Counted from the first letter of the stretch, positions 10,712-21,951 are shown. The stretch is 64,000 nucleotides of DNA from Calliopum simillimum (GCA_951812925.1 OX638369.1:61456228-61520227), one strand, 5' to 3'. Notes: a model not told the origin generated them from the letters alone. A program made the numbers and translations.

Positions 10712-10883
10712 GTAAAGAAACTAATAAAGTATAAAATAATAAATAAATTGCTGCTTGCAAACGTTCGGGTTGATATCCTCATCCTAAAATTAAAAATAGA
10801 GTTGGAATTAATCTTCTTTCAAAAAATACGTAAAATATAAATAAACTTATTCTTAAAACTAAAAAAATTAATAATATTATAAA

Positions 10884-11746
10884 TTTTTATAATTATTATA
10901 TTTATAAATTGACTCTCTTGCTATAACCATTAATGTAATCAGTTTTCAGATAAAATGACTAATCGAAAATCACGATTTACATCCGCGCCAAAAATAATTA
11001 AAAAATTTTTAGCCATCAGAATTTCAAACAGAAAACGTCAAACGATGCAAAAAAAGCAAGAATTTAAATCTGAAAAAATTTTTTAAGTCGGTCCAACAAA
11101 CTTTTTTTATGCCCGTTTTATTAAGAAAATGTACTGAAAAAACCAAAAACCACCTACGTTTAATTACATAGATCTTGCTTAAAACAATGTAAAATTAAAA
11201 AACTCTTCATTGTTTTGTGCGCAATTTTCACAGCTATTTTGACATCAAAAACCTAAAGATTGGATCTTACATAACAAACTTTCCCCGTTTTTTGTAATAT
11301 TAAAAGACACGATGTTGTCACATACCAGCACTTTTTTTATACATTTTTGAAGAGCCGCCATTTAAAAAATCAGCCACAAATAAATGGCAAAAATGGCTTA
11401 TATTAATTGATTTACTCCAATCTTTACAAAAAACGTAGTCTGCCTGACGATGTTATCACACAATTTTTTCGGCCAACAGCTCGCTAACTATTGCTATAGT
11501 ATGTAACTGAGCAAAAAGTGGGAACAATATCATTAAGGGGGTGATACGTCCCATACAAAAAAACACTAAATATTATTATTAGTGTATTCTGTAACTCAGA
11601 TTTAGTACCAGAATGTTGGCTATTAAATTTACCGGATAAATTCTTTGTTTTGCTAAAAAAATACGGAATATACATACCGGCAGATATTTATTTATTTTAG
11701 TTTTTATTTAATTAAAACTTATCCGTTTAAAAAAAATTTACAATAA
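10884..11746. other. No gene recognised
   Basis: AT-rich DNA between the NUMT and the Transib relic. Part may be untranslated Transib sequence, but I could not find Transib terminal repeats. Confidence 0.35.
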
Positions 11747-13530
11747 TTACAAATTAGATTTAAAAGGCTGAATTTTAATTATTGTATTATTATGTATTAT
11801 GTATTGCTTTTTCCTACATTTTGTTTGCAAACTTAATTCAGATATGATTGGATCTGACGACAACAAAAAATAATTAAAAAGTTCGCTGTTAGTGTGGTCT
11901 GCACAATCATTTCTTGTTCTGTGTTCTCTTATAAATGTGAAGCTTTTATTTTTTGCTTCTTGTGCTTCCTCCCTGAGATGCCCAATAGGCAAAATTGCTT
12001 GCTTGATCACTTCCCAGCTATGGATTAAAACTTTATGGACACCTGCTGGCAAGTTATACCATGAATATAAAGAGACGTATGTATTTGCAGTTTCTAACGT
12101 ATATTTCTTGAAATTTTTGATGTCTATTTCATTTCCCGATGAAATAGCTTGCAGAATAACGTAAAAACGTTAAATTATATTTTCATCCAACTCGATCACT
12201 TCCACAGATGTTTTATAATTTTTAAAAAAGAATTCTTGCTGTATTACCCGTATTTTTAGATCCATAACCAAGCTTCGGTTGATCAACTAATATCCCAAGT
12301 TTTTGCCGCAATTCATCAAAAATTATTTTTTTTCTTTCCACAATTTTATCCTCTCCTCTGGCTTGCCATTTTTTGATGTTTAATCTAAGTATATGATATA
12401 TGTAAGCAACATTCATAAAACCTTATGCATGAATGTAAAGTAGACAATCCGAACTCTTGATTTTTAAGAAAATTTAGTAAAATTTTGATATTGTTAATTT
12501 CTGATGGTGTGGATGAACATATGTAACAACTTTGTGCAGACTTCGTCTCAGTCAATGCTTGACAAACTTTGCCATCAACCATTATTAAGACTACTTAGCT
12601 TTTAATCAATAACCTTTATACTTTTATTTAAAATTGCAAATTGCTGATTTGATTTTTTATATTACCGACCTCCAATCGAGTAAGTTCTTCTGCAAAAATA
12701 AATTTGATAGCTCTACAAAACTGTGTAGAGGATTTTGATATATGATATTGGTCTCATTCTGGCGATAGCGGAGTTGTAAAGGCACTAGAGATGTAATTAT
12801 TACTGATGAGCTTATTTGCTTTGAGGTATTATGTTGTCTGCAGTTACTGTGGCCAAAGCTACCGGCTATGCCCCATTTAATAATTAAAGCAAATGTTTTA
12901 CTAGCAGATGCCACAAGTACCTCTGCCTGAAGTTTGCAAAGGTGTCCTTTTGTTAAATTAAGCAAATTTTATTATTTTATCTCCACACTTGTTTCACTCA
13001 CTGCTACGCTATTTTCATCCTGATAACATCTTGTGCCAGGATGGATATACATATTTTCGAATTGCAGCTTTTTGCAGAGGATCTGTATAATAAATATGTC
13101 GATTTATTGGATTTTGTATTTATTATTAGTGCAAAAGCTTAATGACATCGGTGCAGACATTTATTTTTATTTTTTTGATAGGAACAGGTAGATCTTCCGT
13201 AGCATCTTTAAGTAATGCAGCAACATTACGCTTACCACTCTTCCGTAGGGTGGACTGAGTTGCTCAGGAAAGTTACTCTAAGGAGTTACTGGTGACGAAA
13301 TTTTGCAGTTTTTGTTTTTTGACTTCTTGTGCCAGACTGCAAAGTGTTTTTCGATGGCCTTCCAACTCTTGATGTTAGTGGTTGTTCTCCATCACTGACA
13401 GACAAAGCTATTGTTGTATTTTCCATCCATTCTCTATTTACTTTTACTTACTGTTTCCTTGTTGTTTCCAACAAAATTCCATATTTTTGGCGCTGTAAGA
13501 TGGCATACATTTTTTTCTAATTATTAAAGT
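11747..13530 (-). pseudogene. Transib transposase remnant
   Basis: Minus-strand pieces in several frames line up in the order of a Transib transposase, the family related to RAG1. A VGRPSK-containing N-terminal part lies near 13345. KWGIAGSFGHS follows at ~12850, where the family's first catalytic Asp (KWGxDGS) is replaced by Ala. Then come MVDGKVCQALTE and GLSTLHSCIRFYECCLHISY, KKWQARGED with GNTARILF, and finally VLIHSWEVIKQAILPIGHL and EEAQEAKNK, which holds the catalytic Glu region. Frames are broken by stops and indels. The assignment rests on motif order recalled from the family. Terminal repeats were not found. Confidence 0.75.
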
Positions 13531-13911
13531 GCAGTACATGGACTGCCAAGATCTGCAATTGTCTGCAGTTTTTTAAAAGTTTCAATGAACTTATCTTTTG
13601 CAATCAAAAACACTATACATCTTAGACATATTTCAATTAATAATAAACTTATCGTTTTGTTCTTGTAGAACTTAAACTTATAGTATTGACAATTCAGTAA
13701 CAGATTGTAAAAATAAATTAGAAATGTGAACAGTTTGTTAAGTTTGATGAAACCATTCTACAAAAATTAGTGCTAGTTAATTTACACGTTATATCATAGT
13801 TTCAGAGATGTAAAAAATTTTAATTAATTCGCATTAAATGTGAACGCCGGGACAAATAATATTCACTGGGAAAATTTGCCATGCCATGCCCCTAAAAAAC
13901 ATCATTAATGG
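13531..13911. other. No gene; dispersed-repeat fragment at the end
   Basis: AT-rich. The last ~100 bp (AATATTCACTGGGAAAA, GCCCCTAAAAA) resembles part of 1200-1390. Confidence 0.4.
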
Positions 13912-14112
13912 TACACTGAGCCAAAAAAACCCATAGTAAAATTGAAGACATTTGCTTCAAATAAAATCTCAAGGTAAGCACCTTCAAAAAATATTTTTTC
14001 CATACAAATCTAAAAACGCTAATCTTCGAATGTCGTGTGAATTGTTTTACACACACGTTTTTTTATATTAATTTATTTTTTTCCTTTTTTTTATTGTAGA
14101 CCTTATCTTTTT
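13912..14112 (+). repeat. SINE-like repeat, left half (split by palindrome 2)
   Basis: 13912-14056 matches 4432-4576 closely, and 14083-14112 (TTTATTGTAGACCTTATCTT) matches 4660-4682. The tail resumes after the palindrome at 16293-16350. Confidence 0.7.
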
Positions 14113-14522
14113 CACACCTGCCCCTACGTGTTTTAAATAAAAAGTGCTTGCACCCAAAATGTTTTTTGGAGAAATATGCGGAATGCCTCTAGGGTCAAAC
14201 ATATATAGCTCTTTTTTCAAAGTGAACGGCACTTTTTCAAACCAGGGCCATAAAACCCATTTTTTAGCACTGTGTTCTATACTAAAACCAAAAAAAAAAG
14301 TTGACTTAAACGGATACAAAAAAAGAGTATGCAGAAAGTAACCTGCTTGTCCGTAGATTAAAAAACAGTAAACTGAAGAACCCTACAAAATATCGTTTAC
14401 GAGATATTGCGTTTTTACTTAATTTTTTGTGTTTCTAATAAAAAATTAAATTTTTGCGTACAAAAAAAATAATGATCAATATATAGAAATAAAAATAGTC
14501 AATTCTAATGTATTTTTTGATG

Positions 14523-14717
14523 TCTTCCGACTACCACCTATTCAGATCGATGACGCATGGCTTGGCTGAGCAGCGCTTCACTTCTTACGAGGATACCAAA
14601 AAATGGGTCGATTCGTGGATTGCCTCAAAAGAAGAGTCGTTCTTCCGGCGCGGAATCCATATGCTGCCAGAAAGATGGGAAAATGTTGCAGCTAACGATG
14701 GACAATACTTTGAATAA
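14523..14717 (+). pseudogene. mariner transposase C-terminal fragment
   Basis: The frame reads SSDYHLFRSMTHGLAEQRF, then SYEDTKKWVDSWIASK, FFRRGIHMLPERW and DGQYFE, ending TAA. This is the conserved C-terminal end of mariner-family (DD34D) transposases; SDYHLFRSM and FFRRGIHMLPERW are family signatures. Only ~65 of ~345 residues remain, so catalytic parts are missing. It lies in the spacer of palindrome 2 and was presumably captured when the palindrome formed. The short reading frame is uninterrupted, suggesting a fairly recent origin. Confidence 0.88.
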
Positions 14718-15343
14718 TATACATTGTACCGTTGTTTCTAAATAAATGCTCAAAAACCGAAAAAAAACCTTTAAAAATAATTCCAACACCCAATAGGTTA
14801 CAATATTTCGGAGAAAAAAAAAGATATCGATATAGATCAAAGTGAGTTTTGAAGAAAAAGAATAGTACTTTTAAAAACTTTATCGAATTTTATGTTAAAC
14901 AATTACCTGCTCCTGTTATATAACTTCAAAAATGGTGAAAAAACCGTACATGCCAAAATTTCAGGTTAGGATATCTCAAAAATCAGAAGTGATAGAGCAA
15001 TTTTAAGACCAGATTCGGATTTGGCATCAAAAAATACATTAGAATTGACTATTTTTGTTTCTATATATTGATCATTATTTTTTTTGTACGCAAAAATTTA
15101 ATTTTTTAATAGAAACACAAAAAATTAAGTAAAAACGAAATATCTCGAAAACGATATTTTGTAGGGTTCTTCAGTTTACTGTTTTTTAATCTACGGACAA
15201 GCAGGTTAATTTCTGCATACTCTTTTTTTGTATCCGTTTTAGTCAACTTTTTTTTTTGGTTTTAGTATATAGCACAGTGCTAAAAAATGGGTTTTATGGC
15301 CCTGGTTTGAAAAAGTGCCGTTCACTTTGAAAAAAGAGCTATA

Positions 15344-16198
15344 GGGGAACTGATGCTATTGTGGTATAGCTAAGGTTTAGGTGGAATTTTAAAGGGAACC
15401 GTTTGATCAATTTCAGCCAAATTTTTATATTCTAATCATTGAAGTATTGGCTACAGAATATATTTCAATAAAATGTGTGAAATTTCATTAAAAAAAGTTA
15501 TTGAGCAAAATCTGAAAAAAGTCAAATAAGCTGTTTTCAAAAAGTTGGGAGGTAATGTGGTATAAATGGTGGCACAATGTGGTATATACACTGATCAGTA
15601 CTTGTAAAGCGGACTGGTAATGTGGTATATATAAGTAGGGTAATGTGGTATACTTAACCATACAACCAAATATAAAGTTTGAAAGGTATGAAATAAGTTC
15701 ATAATGACATTTACATTGGTTCTCAAACTCAAAGTTCTTATAAAAAAAATAAACAGCAATCAAATAATGTTAAGAATAACAAAAAATATTCATATACCAC
15801 ATTAGCAAACCCTGACTATACCACACTGGCCAATTTTTAGAAATTACAAAATTCTAAAAATCAAATGGGAAACTTTGTAAATTTACACAGTTAAAAACTT
15901 ATTTCGGAATACTTAGCACTTACCTTCATTGATTATAAATAAAACTTCACCAAAAAGCAACTTTTTCTAAACCAAATTTTTTTGCAAAAAATTCGGAAAA
16001 AAAAATCAACCACACGCGACTTACGTTTCGTTCAACTGACACCGGAAAAATTTTGTTTGGTCCGTGAGAGCAACACATCCCTGGTTTTTCATGTTTTCTG
16101 ATAGGACAAAAGCAGTGACGTTCGCAGGTTCTTTCCCAATTCGGAGATATGCGACCGTACCACATTGAAAAACTATACCACAATAGCATCAGTTCCCC
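15344..16198. mobile_element. TA-flanked MITE with GGGGAACTGATG ends
   Basis: Termini GGGGAACTGATGCTATTGTG and its exact complement. TA flanks both sides, and the matching arm of palindrome 2 shows the empty site (GAGCTATATATG), confirming a TA duplication. Internal sequence repeats the motif AATGTGGTATA several times near the left end and its complement near the right. The minus strand has an open stretch (WERTCERHCFCPIRKHEKPG) of unknown origin. The TA target fits the Tc1/mariner/pogo group. Confidence 0.8.
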
Positions 16199-16292
16199 TA
16201 TATGTTTGAGCCTAGAGGCATTCCGCATATTTCCCCAAAAAAACATTTTGGGTGCAAGCACTTTTTATTTAAAACACGTGGGGGCAGGTGTG

Positions 16293-16350
16293 TTTTATGT
16301 ACTATTTTTTATTGAATTGAATTGAATGATTTTTGTAAGGAAGCAGACAA
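16293..16350 (+). repeat. SINE-like repeat, right half (tail)
   Basis: TTTTTATTGAATTGAATTGA and TTGTAAGGAAGCAGACAAAA match the tail of the copy at 4700-4757, completing the repeat split at 14112. Confidence 0.65.
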
Positions 16351-16423
16351 AAAAAAAATATTTTTTGGCCTTCAAATATAAAATTTTGTTTCGAGAGACA
16401 TTTCTGTTTTAAACTTTTCTTTA

Positions 16424-16836
16424 CCCTTTAACTGTTTATGTCGAGTATACTCGTCGTGAAGATAAAAAAAATTGCATGAGTATTATTATTAAACGAATCA
16501 ACTGTAATTTTTTTTTTCCTGAAAAAGGGCAAATAAAGATCTTTTAAAAAATGTACATTTTAGAATATTCGTTAGTCTGGCAACCTTATTTATTTTAATT
16601 CACAATAGCTGAAATAACAAATTCTGGGGAAGTACCGTTACAAAACGATTTTATGTGATATTTTTTTATTAATGAAATACATTTTGTTTGTTAACAACGA
16701 ATAAAAATATATATTTTTAAAAAAACCAACACGCAACTTTTGATCATAATTGCTTACTTTTATAGGCAGAAACATTTTACTCTGTTTATGTCGAGTATAC
16801 TCGTCTTCGATGGAAAATAATTAAACATTTAAAGGG
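16424..16836. mobile_element. Possible piggyBac-type MITE
   Basis: Inverted ends CCCTTTAA and TTAAAGGG, flanked by TTTA on the left and TTAA on the right. TTAA is the piggyBac target, so the left would carry one substitution. Both subterminal regions contain TGTTTATGTCGAGTATACTC with its palindromic core. No coding region. Confidence 0.45.
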
Positions 16837-16870
16837 TTAATATACAAATATTATACCTCTTCATCACATT

Positions 16871-16966
16871 GGTTAATGGTGCAGAGGTCTAACGAGTTTG
16901 TAAGTAAAAATAACATGTTTCCATCTATCATGCAAACGGTCGTAGGCTCGTATCCTCCTTCGGATC
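16871..16966 (+). repeat. tRNA-like (SINE head) sequence
   Basis: An A-box-like AATGGTGCAGAGGTCTAACG and a B-box-like GGTCGTAGGCTCGTATCC are about 60 bp apart. The pattern resembles the tRNA-like unit at 45620-45711 and is followed by T-rich sequence. No good cloverleaf, so it is probably a decayed tRNA-derived SINE. Confidence 0.45.
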
Positions 16967-19420
16967 GTTTATTTATTTTTAATTGAAATTTAAATTCGTG
17001 TATCTTCAATAAAAATATTTTGATCTTTGACCTGAGTTTAAGTTTGCCCAACTTCATTTTTAATAAAACCTATAAGGTCTCTATTTTGTATATGAAAATA
17101 ATAAAATTGAAGATGTTTTTCTTAATTTTTATTATTTTTTCTGCTCAGTGTATTATATATTTTCAACAAAGATACCAATAAAATTTATATTATTATTAAA
17201 AGTTACATTATATCTTTTTTGCGATCGCAGCGCATTTTCACCCCACCTAGTATATGATAATCTTGCAGAAAGTACCTGATTTTGAATTGTACTTGAATAT
17301 ATAGCACAAATACATTACCTCATTTTTCTATAAGAAATCTAATGAAAGTATCAAATTGAAACAAATTTTTGCAGTTAATGCTATAATTCGAACATGTGAA
17401 AAAATACAAAAGTGTAATAAATAAATTGATGGAGACATCAGATAAAAGTGAAAGAATTATTGATGAGTAGATAAAAGTGTCCGCCTACAGTACCTGTCAG
17501 ACCACGCTTGGTTAAAAGTTGTGAAATTAAAACAAAGTCAAAAGAATTTAGCAATATTTTACGGAGAAGGAAAAATTTGGAGCTTAACGGATCAATTAAA
17601 ATTCCAAAAAACTTCAAAAGCTTTAAAATCCGTAAGGCTGTATTAGATTTTTTTAACTTCCTCATAAATTTGCTGAAGAACCTATCTTGCTACCCGAAAA
17701 AAAAAAAAACATTAATTTTATAACCTAAGCTGGCATTTCCACATGCAAGCGGGGTGTCTATTTCGATCTGGGAGCTCAACTATTCATCGATTGGAAAAAA
17801 ATAGCATCATTTTCCTGATCCAAAGTTACCCATCTATAAATTTGTTTATGTAAAATAAAAAAAAAAAAAATTGGCCAGCAGGAGGGTTAAGAGTGATCTA
17901 TGCGCATCGATATTTGAACCTCTCGGATTTGTTTCACCCAACGACACTGCGTCGGCTTTTCGAACGATGTCACATTTCACATGTAATCCCACTGACAGGT
18001 CTTTCAAATAAAACAAAAAAAATCATTTATATCTCACACACAACTTGTTTAATTGAATTTTAATTAATGTGTAACCATCCCTTTTGGAAAACCCTATATT
18101 TTTAATATACGCAGACCTAGTAGCAGAAGGATTAAGTCGAAAGCAGAACAAGAACTTTCGACATCTTACATGCGTCCTACAAAGGATAACAGACGGAAAA
18201 ATAACATTCATACACTCTGCGTGTACGGTATAACAACTCGTAAGTGCGAAATTCTTAAAAAAAAAATAATGAAATAAATTAAGAACTTTACTATTCAAAT
18301 TTTATCTTTGACTTTTTCTCAATTGGAATTTTTATTTCACTTTTGTCTATTATCATAAACTTTCTCACCATACCAAGCAACAAACCCTTGAAACAGAAAG
18401 TATGACGCCCTTGAGTACTCGACTATGGTCCCATTATCCGCCTTACTTTAACCTAATTCTTGTTCGCATATGAAGCGAAGCAACGTCGCCAACTTTAAAC
18501 CACAAAGTATGGAAAATGTCAAGGGATTGAAAAGCAGCTAAGAAAACTTTTCTCAGATTAAGAACGTGTGAATGAGTGCTGCCGACAGTGCAACAAGAAG
18601 TTCCGTAAATATTATGGAAAATTAATTTCTTTTTGTGTTCCATAGGATGTTCGCACTTGTGGGTTTAACTCAATTTAAGTCATAATTTTAAACTTGCAGT
18701 GAAAATATAAAAAACAATAGAAGTCATTAGGGTGGAACTACGTACATAGAAATTTCGTTGTGCAAATAAGATTCTTGTAATGCATCACGCATACAAATAT
18801 GGAATTGAGATTCTTATTCATTCTAGAAATGAGAAATTCAGAGAGGTCTGTGGGTACTGTAACCATATCCTTAAATTTTTATTTAATTAATAAAATTAAG
18901 TCATGATTTAAGATAAAAAAGTAATTTTTGTACACCCGTCTAGTACAGCAACTCAAACTGAAAAAATAGAAGTTACCGGCAACTAAAAACTAACTCTGTC
19001 AAACAAATATCAATCGAAAGTACTTAATATACATCACAAGAAAAATTACAGACAAAAATTACTGGAAATAACTGTACCGGAACATGCCCAAATTTATGAT
19101 CAAAAGCCACGAAAATTTAAATAGCTTGCTAACGGTAACTTTCAGAAGAAAATTTTCGAGAACAGTATTATAGTTATAAAAATTTCCTATGAAACGATAT
19201 AAAAGCTATTTACATTCGAGGTATAATTTAGAAGATATCACCTATAAAAAATGCATATTTCTATATCCAGACCTTTTTCTCAAAAACGGATGGAAGCATT
19301 TTAATAAAACTTTAGATAATCATGCACATTAGCACGGAATAAAGAATGGATTAAGTTTATACTTTGTGGTTACCCACTGGAAGGCATGGCATCGCCCTAA
19401 ATTTTTTATTTAAGCTCGTC
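16967..19420. other. No gene recognised
   Basis: AT-rich, with only short random reading frames and no matching copy elsewhere in the window that I could see. Confidence 0.4.
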
Positions 19421-19679
19421 ATATGAGCCGTTTATTTTGAAAGTGGCCTAAATCCATTTCGGGGCAAAAGTAATTCAAATTATGTGCCGTAATAATCGGT
19501 TTTTTGCCCGATACTATTTTTTAAACATAACACCATTAATTTCACACAATGCGGTAAACTTTCTGTAAAGACAGAATTCAATTTTATTCGTTCTGAACAA
19601 AATGCCAGCTAATTCATATTGTGACATTACTTTTGCTCCGAAATTGACTTAGACCACTTTTAAAATAAACGGCTCATAT
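19421..19679. mobile_element. Small MITE, copy 1
   Basis: ~57-bp inverted ends (ATATGAGCCGTTTATTTT and its complement). The interior contains ATTATGTGCC, TAATAATCGG and TAAACTTTC, and is related in the same orientation to the next element. Confidence 0.7.
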
Positions 19680-19831
19680 CTCGCTCATTATGGAACATAT
19701 TTATCACACAGCTACGGTATGGCTGGTCCACTTTTTAGCAATTAAAAATTTGGTTTAGTACTGCAACTATGTTTTCGAGTTATATTGGAAATTATTTTTA
19801 TTATTTTTTTTTTCACAATTCATATTGTTAA

Positions 19832-20079
19832 TGAATCGGCAAATACTAAAAGGGCGGAAGTCACCAAAGAAGCAAAATTAATATCATACACATTATGTGC
19901 CATAATAATCGGTAATTTGAAGGAAATCATTTTTTCAACTCAATGCTATCAATTCCACACCATTGAGTAAACTTTCCGTGAGAACAGAGATCAATTTTAT
20001 TAACTTCTAACAAAATGACAGCTATTTCATATTACTTTTGCTCTTATTGACTTCCGCCCTTTTAGTATTTGCCGATTCA
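19832..20079. mobile_element. Small MITE, copy 2 (related interior)
   Basis: Inverted ends TGAATCGGCAAATACTAAAA and complement. The interior repeats ATTATGTGCCATAATAATCG and GAGTAAACTTTCCGTGAGAA, like copy 1, but the outer ends have diverged. Confidence 0.7.
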
Positions 20080-20190
20080 AATATGAATATCAAAAAATTT
20101 CAATCGTTAAAAAGTGGGCGTGGCAGTCATTATATCCCTCCCACTTTTTGGCCTTTATAAGGCTTGATGAATTTAAAACGATGGTATTTT

Positions 20191-20505
20191 TTATACCCTA
20201 CACACAGGGTATATTCACTTCGTCCTTCCGTTTGTAACGCAGAGAAGGAGGCGTGGCAGATATTGAAAAGTATATATATTCTTGATCAGCGTCACCTCCT
20301 GAGACGATATAGCCATGTCCGTCTGTCTAGCTGGGTGTGCGTGGAAATAAATTTTTTGGAAAAACTGACCAACATAATTCAATGAAATTTGGTATTCTGC
20401 CTTTCGTTGTTAAAGTTAGCTCGGGGGATTGAAAATGAGCGAAATCGGTCAACGGACACTCCTACCGCCCGTACAAAAAATATATTCAAAATGCAATAAA
20501 AAACA
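20191..20505 (+). mobile_element. Helitron/DINE-1-like element B, 3' truncated
   Basis: Has the 5' palindrome (ATACCCTACACACAGGGTAT), GTAACGCAGAGAAGGAGGCG, the core TTCTTGATCAGCGTCACC and a short GTCTGTCTAG tract. It stops after TATATTCAAAATGCAATAAA, without the tandem units and the CTAG end. Confidence 0.8.
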
Positions 20506-20520
20506 CTATTTGCAATAATA

Positions 20521-20593
20521 TTGTAACGATGTTTCTGCCGGGGTAAACGTCAGGCGGTTATCTAGGGTCAGTTTTCCGAGGGTATCGTTACAA
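20521..20593. repeat. 73-bp block with inverted ends
   Basis: TTGTAACGAT at the left and ATCGTTACAA at the right, with a GC-richer middle (CTGCCGGGGTAAACGTCAGG). It could be an LTR fragment or a tiny MITE. Confidence 0.4.
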
Positions 20594-20865
20594 AAAATTT
20601 ATTCCAATGTAGTTTTAGTTTATTATTAGTTTTATTTAGTTTGGTTTTGGGTTTTTTTCCCTTTGTACAGTTTCTTATGCTAGGTTTTTGTTTATGATTA
20701 ACATTATTTCGTTCTTACTACTACATTAATGCTATAAAATGTAAGGATGATTAAGTATTAATTAAAAATAATATATATAAATCAATGAATATATCAATGG
20801 AAAGTATCAGGATCCGAGCGTTGTTTTCTTTCCGATGACTGGATTTCCGTTGTGTAGATCGCGAG

Positions 20866-21855
20866 TGCGTCTGAAAAAGACGAAAGTATATGACGTATTC
20901 AGGAAGCGAGACTTCGTTTTGTGGAGGGAAGGTGTGCAATCTCGACCACAAAAGAGCTGGTAACGCGTGTTTGGAAGAGATGGAAGTATATGACGTATTC
21001 AGGGAGCGATACTTCGCTTTGTGGAGGGAAGGTGTGCAACCTCGACCACAAAAGAGCTGGTAACACGTGTTTGAAAGAGACGAAAGTATATTACGTATTC
21101 AGGGAGCGAGACTTCGTTTTGTGGAGGGAAGGTGTGCAATCTCGACCACAAAAGAGCTAGTAACGCGTGTTTGGAAGAGATGGAAGTATATGACGTATTC
21201 AGGGAGCGATACTTCGTTTTGTGGAGGGAAGATGTGCAAAATGCTTAACGCGTTGCTTTATTTTATAGAGAGTTGATGCGCAACTACTCTATAAAATGAG
21301 CGAAGTAAAGATGTGCAACCCCAACCACAAAAGAGCTGGTAGCGCGTGTCTAAAAGAGACGAAAATATGTGACGTAGTCAGGGAGCGAGACTTCGTTTTG
21401 TGGAGGGAAGGTGTGCAACCTCGACCACAAAAGAGCTGGTAACACGTGTTTGAAAGAGACGAAAGTATATTACGTATTCAGGGAGCGAGACTTCGTTTTG
21501 TGGAGGGAAGGTGTGCAATCTCGACCACAAAAGAGCTAGTAACGCGTGTTTGGAAGAGATGGAAGTATATGACGTATTCAGGGAGCGATACTTCGTTTTG
21601 TGGAGGGAAGATGTGCAAAATGCTTAACGCGTTGCTTTATTTTATAGAGAGTTGATGCGCAACTAATCTATAAAATGAGCGAAGTAAAGATGTGCAACCT
21701 CAACCACAAAAGAGCTGGTAGCGCGTGTCTAAAAAGAGACGAAAATATGTGACGTAGTCAGGGAGCGAGACTTCGTTTTGTGGAGGGAAGGTGTGCAACC
21801 TCGACCACAAAAGAGCTGGTAACGCATGTCTGAAAGTATATGACGTATTCAACTA
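20866..21855 (+). repeat. Satellite array, 100-bp monomer with 379-bp higher-order unit
   Basis: Monomers carry GTATATGACGTATTCAGGGA, ACTTCGTTTTGTGGAGGGAA, GTGTGCAA, CTCGACCACAAAAGAGCTGG and GTAACGCGTGTTTG. GTATA landmarks at 20886, 20986, 21086 and 21186 give a 100-bp period. Then a monomer enlarged by ~79 bp appears, and 21067-21445 is repeated almost exactly at 21446-21824, a 379-bp higher-order unit. The extra 79 bp holds a hairpin: TTTTATAGAG and GTTG pair with CAAC and CTCTATAAAA around ATGCG. Reading frames inside are repeat artefacts. Confidence 0.9.
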
Positions 21856-21951
21856 CTCTGTAAAATAAAGAGAAGCTACGATGTGTACACGACAACGGTT
21901 GGAGATAGACTGAGCGAAATGCTACATTGCTTTATTTAATTACTTTAAACA

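Larger units (their letters stand above)
4759..10883 (+). pseudogene. Nuclear mitochondrial DNA insertion (NUMT), interrupted twice
   Basis: This block carries mitochondrial genes in ancestral insect order: atp6 (3' part), cox3, tRNA-Gly, nad3, tRNA-Ala/Arg/Asn/Ser/Glu, tRNA-Phe(-), nad5(-), tRNA-His(-), nad4(-). Reading needs the invertebrate mitochondrial code (TGA as Trp, AGA as Ser, ATA as Met). Frameshifts and stops in cox3, nad5 and nad4, plus a DINE (8501-9308) and another insertion (10029-10711), show that it is a nuclear relic. Transposons bracket both ends. It represents about 4.6 kb of mtDNA. Confidence 0.95.
8437..10883 (-). pseudogene. nad4: nad4 pseudogene (NUMT), in three pieces
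   Basis: Minus-strand NADH dehydrogenase subunit 4. The three pieces are 10712-10883 (FYVFFESSLIPTLF, LILGWGYQPERLQAA), 9309-10028 ([26 protein letters not shown], then QHGRIFSGVYSCSNG) and 8437-8500 (HWFPLNLLILKSDLCM). The codons on both sides of the DINE join smoothly, so that element inserted cleanly. About 30 codons between YTLLVSLP and the AFLVKIP region are missing at the other insertion. A one-base deletion near 9380 shifts the frame just before QHG. The N-terminal end of the gene is absent. Confidence 0.92.
14113..16292. repeat. Large palindrome (foldback element) 2
   Basis: Inverted ends CACACCTGCCCC and GGGGCAGGTGTG. The left arm is 14113-14528. The right arm is 15028-16292 and is itself interrupted by an 855-bp MITE at 15344-16198. 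Arms match nearly base for base, e.g. TGCTTGCACCCAAAATGTTT and CTTGTCCGTAGATTAAAAAA. The ~500-bp spacer carries a mariner transposase end. Comparison with the undivided repeat at 4432-4757 supports insertion into a T-run, perhaps with a TTTT duplication. Element length without the inner MITE is about 1.32 kb. Confidence 0.88.

Noticed and set aside
21067..21655. Two identical 69-codon frames in the satellite
   Set aside because: They are consequences of the 379-bp higher-order repeat, with no sign of coding selection.
20866..21855. CRISPR-like array
   Set aside because: Repeats are 100 bp, directly tandem and without unique spacers, in eukaryotic DNA.
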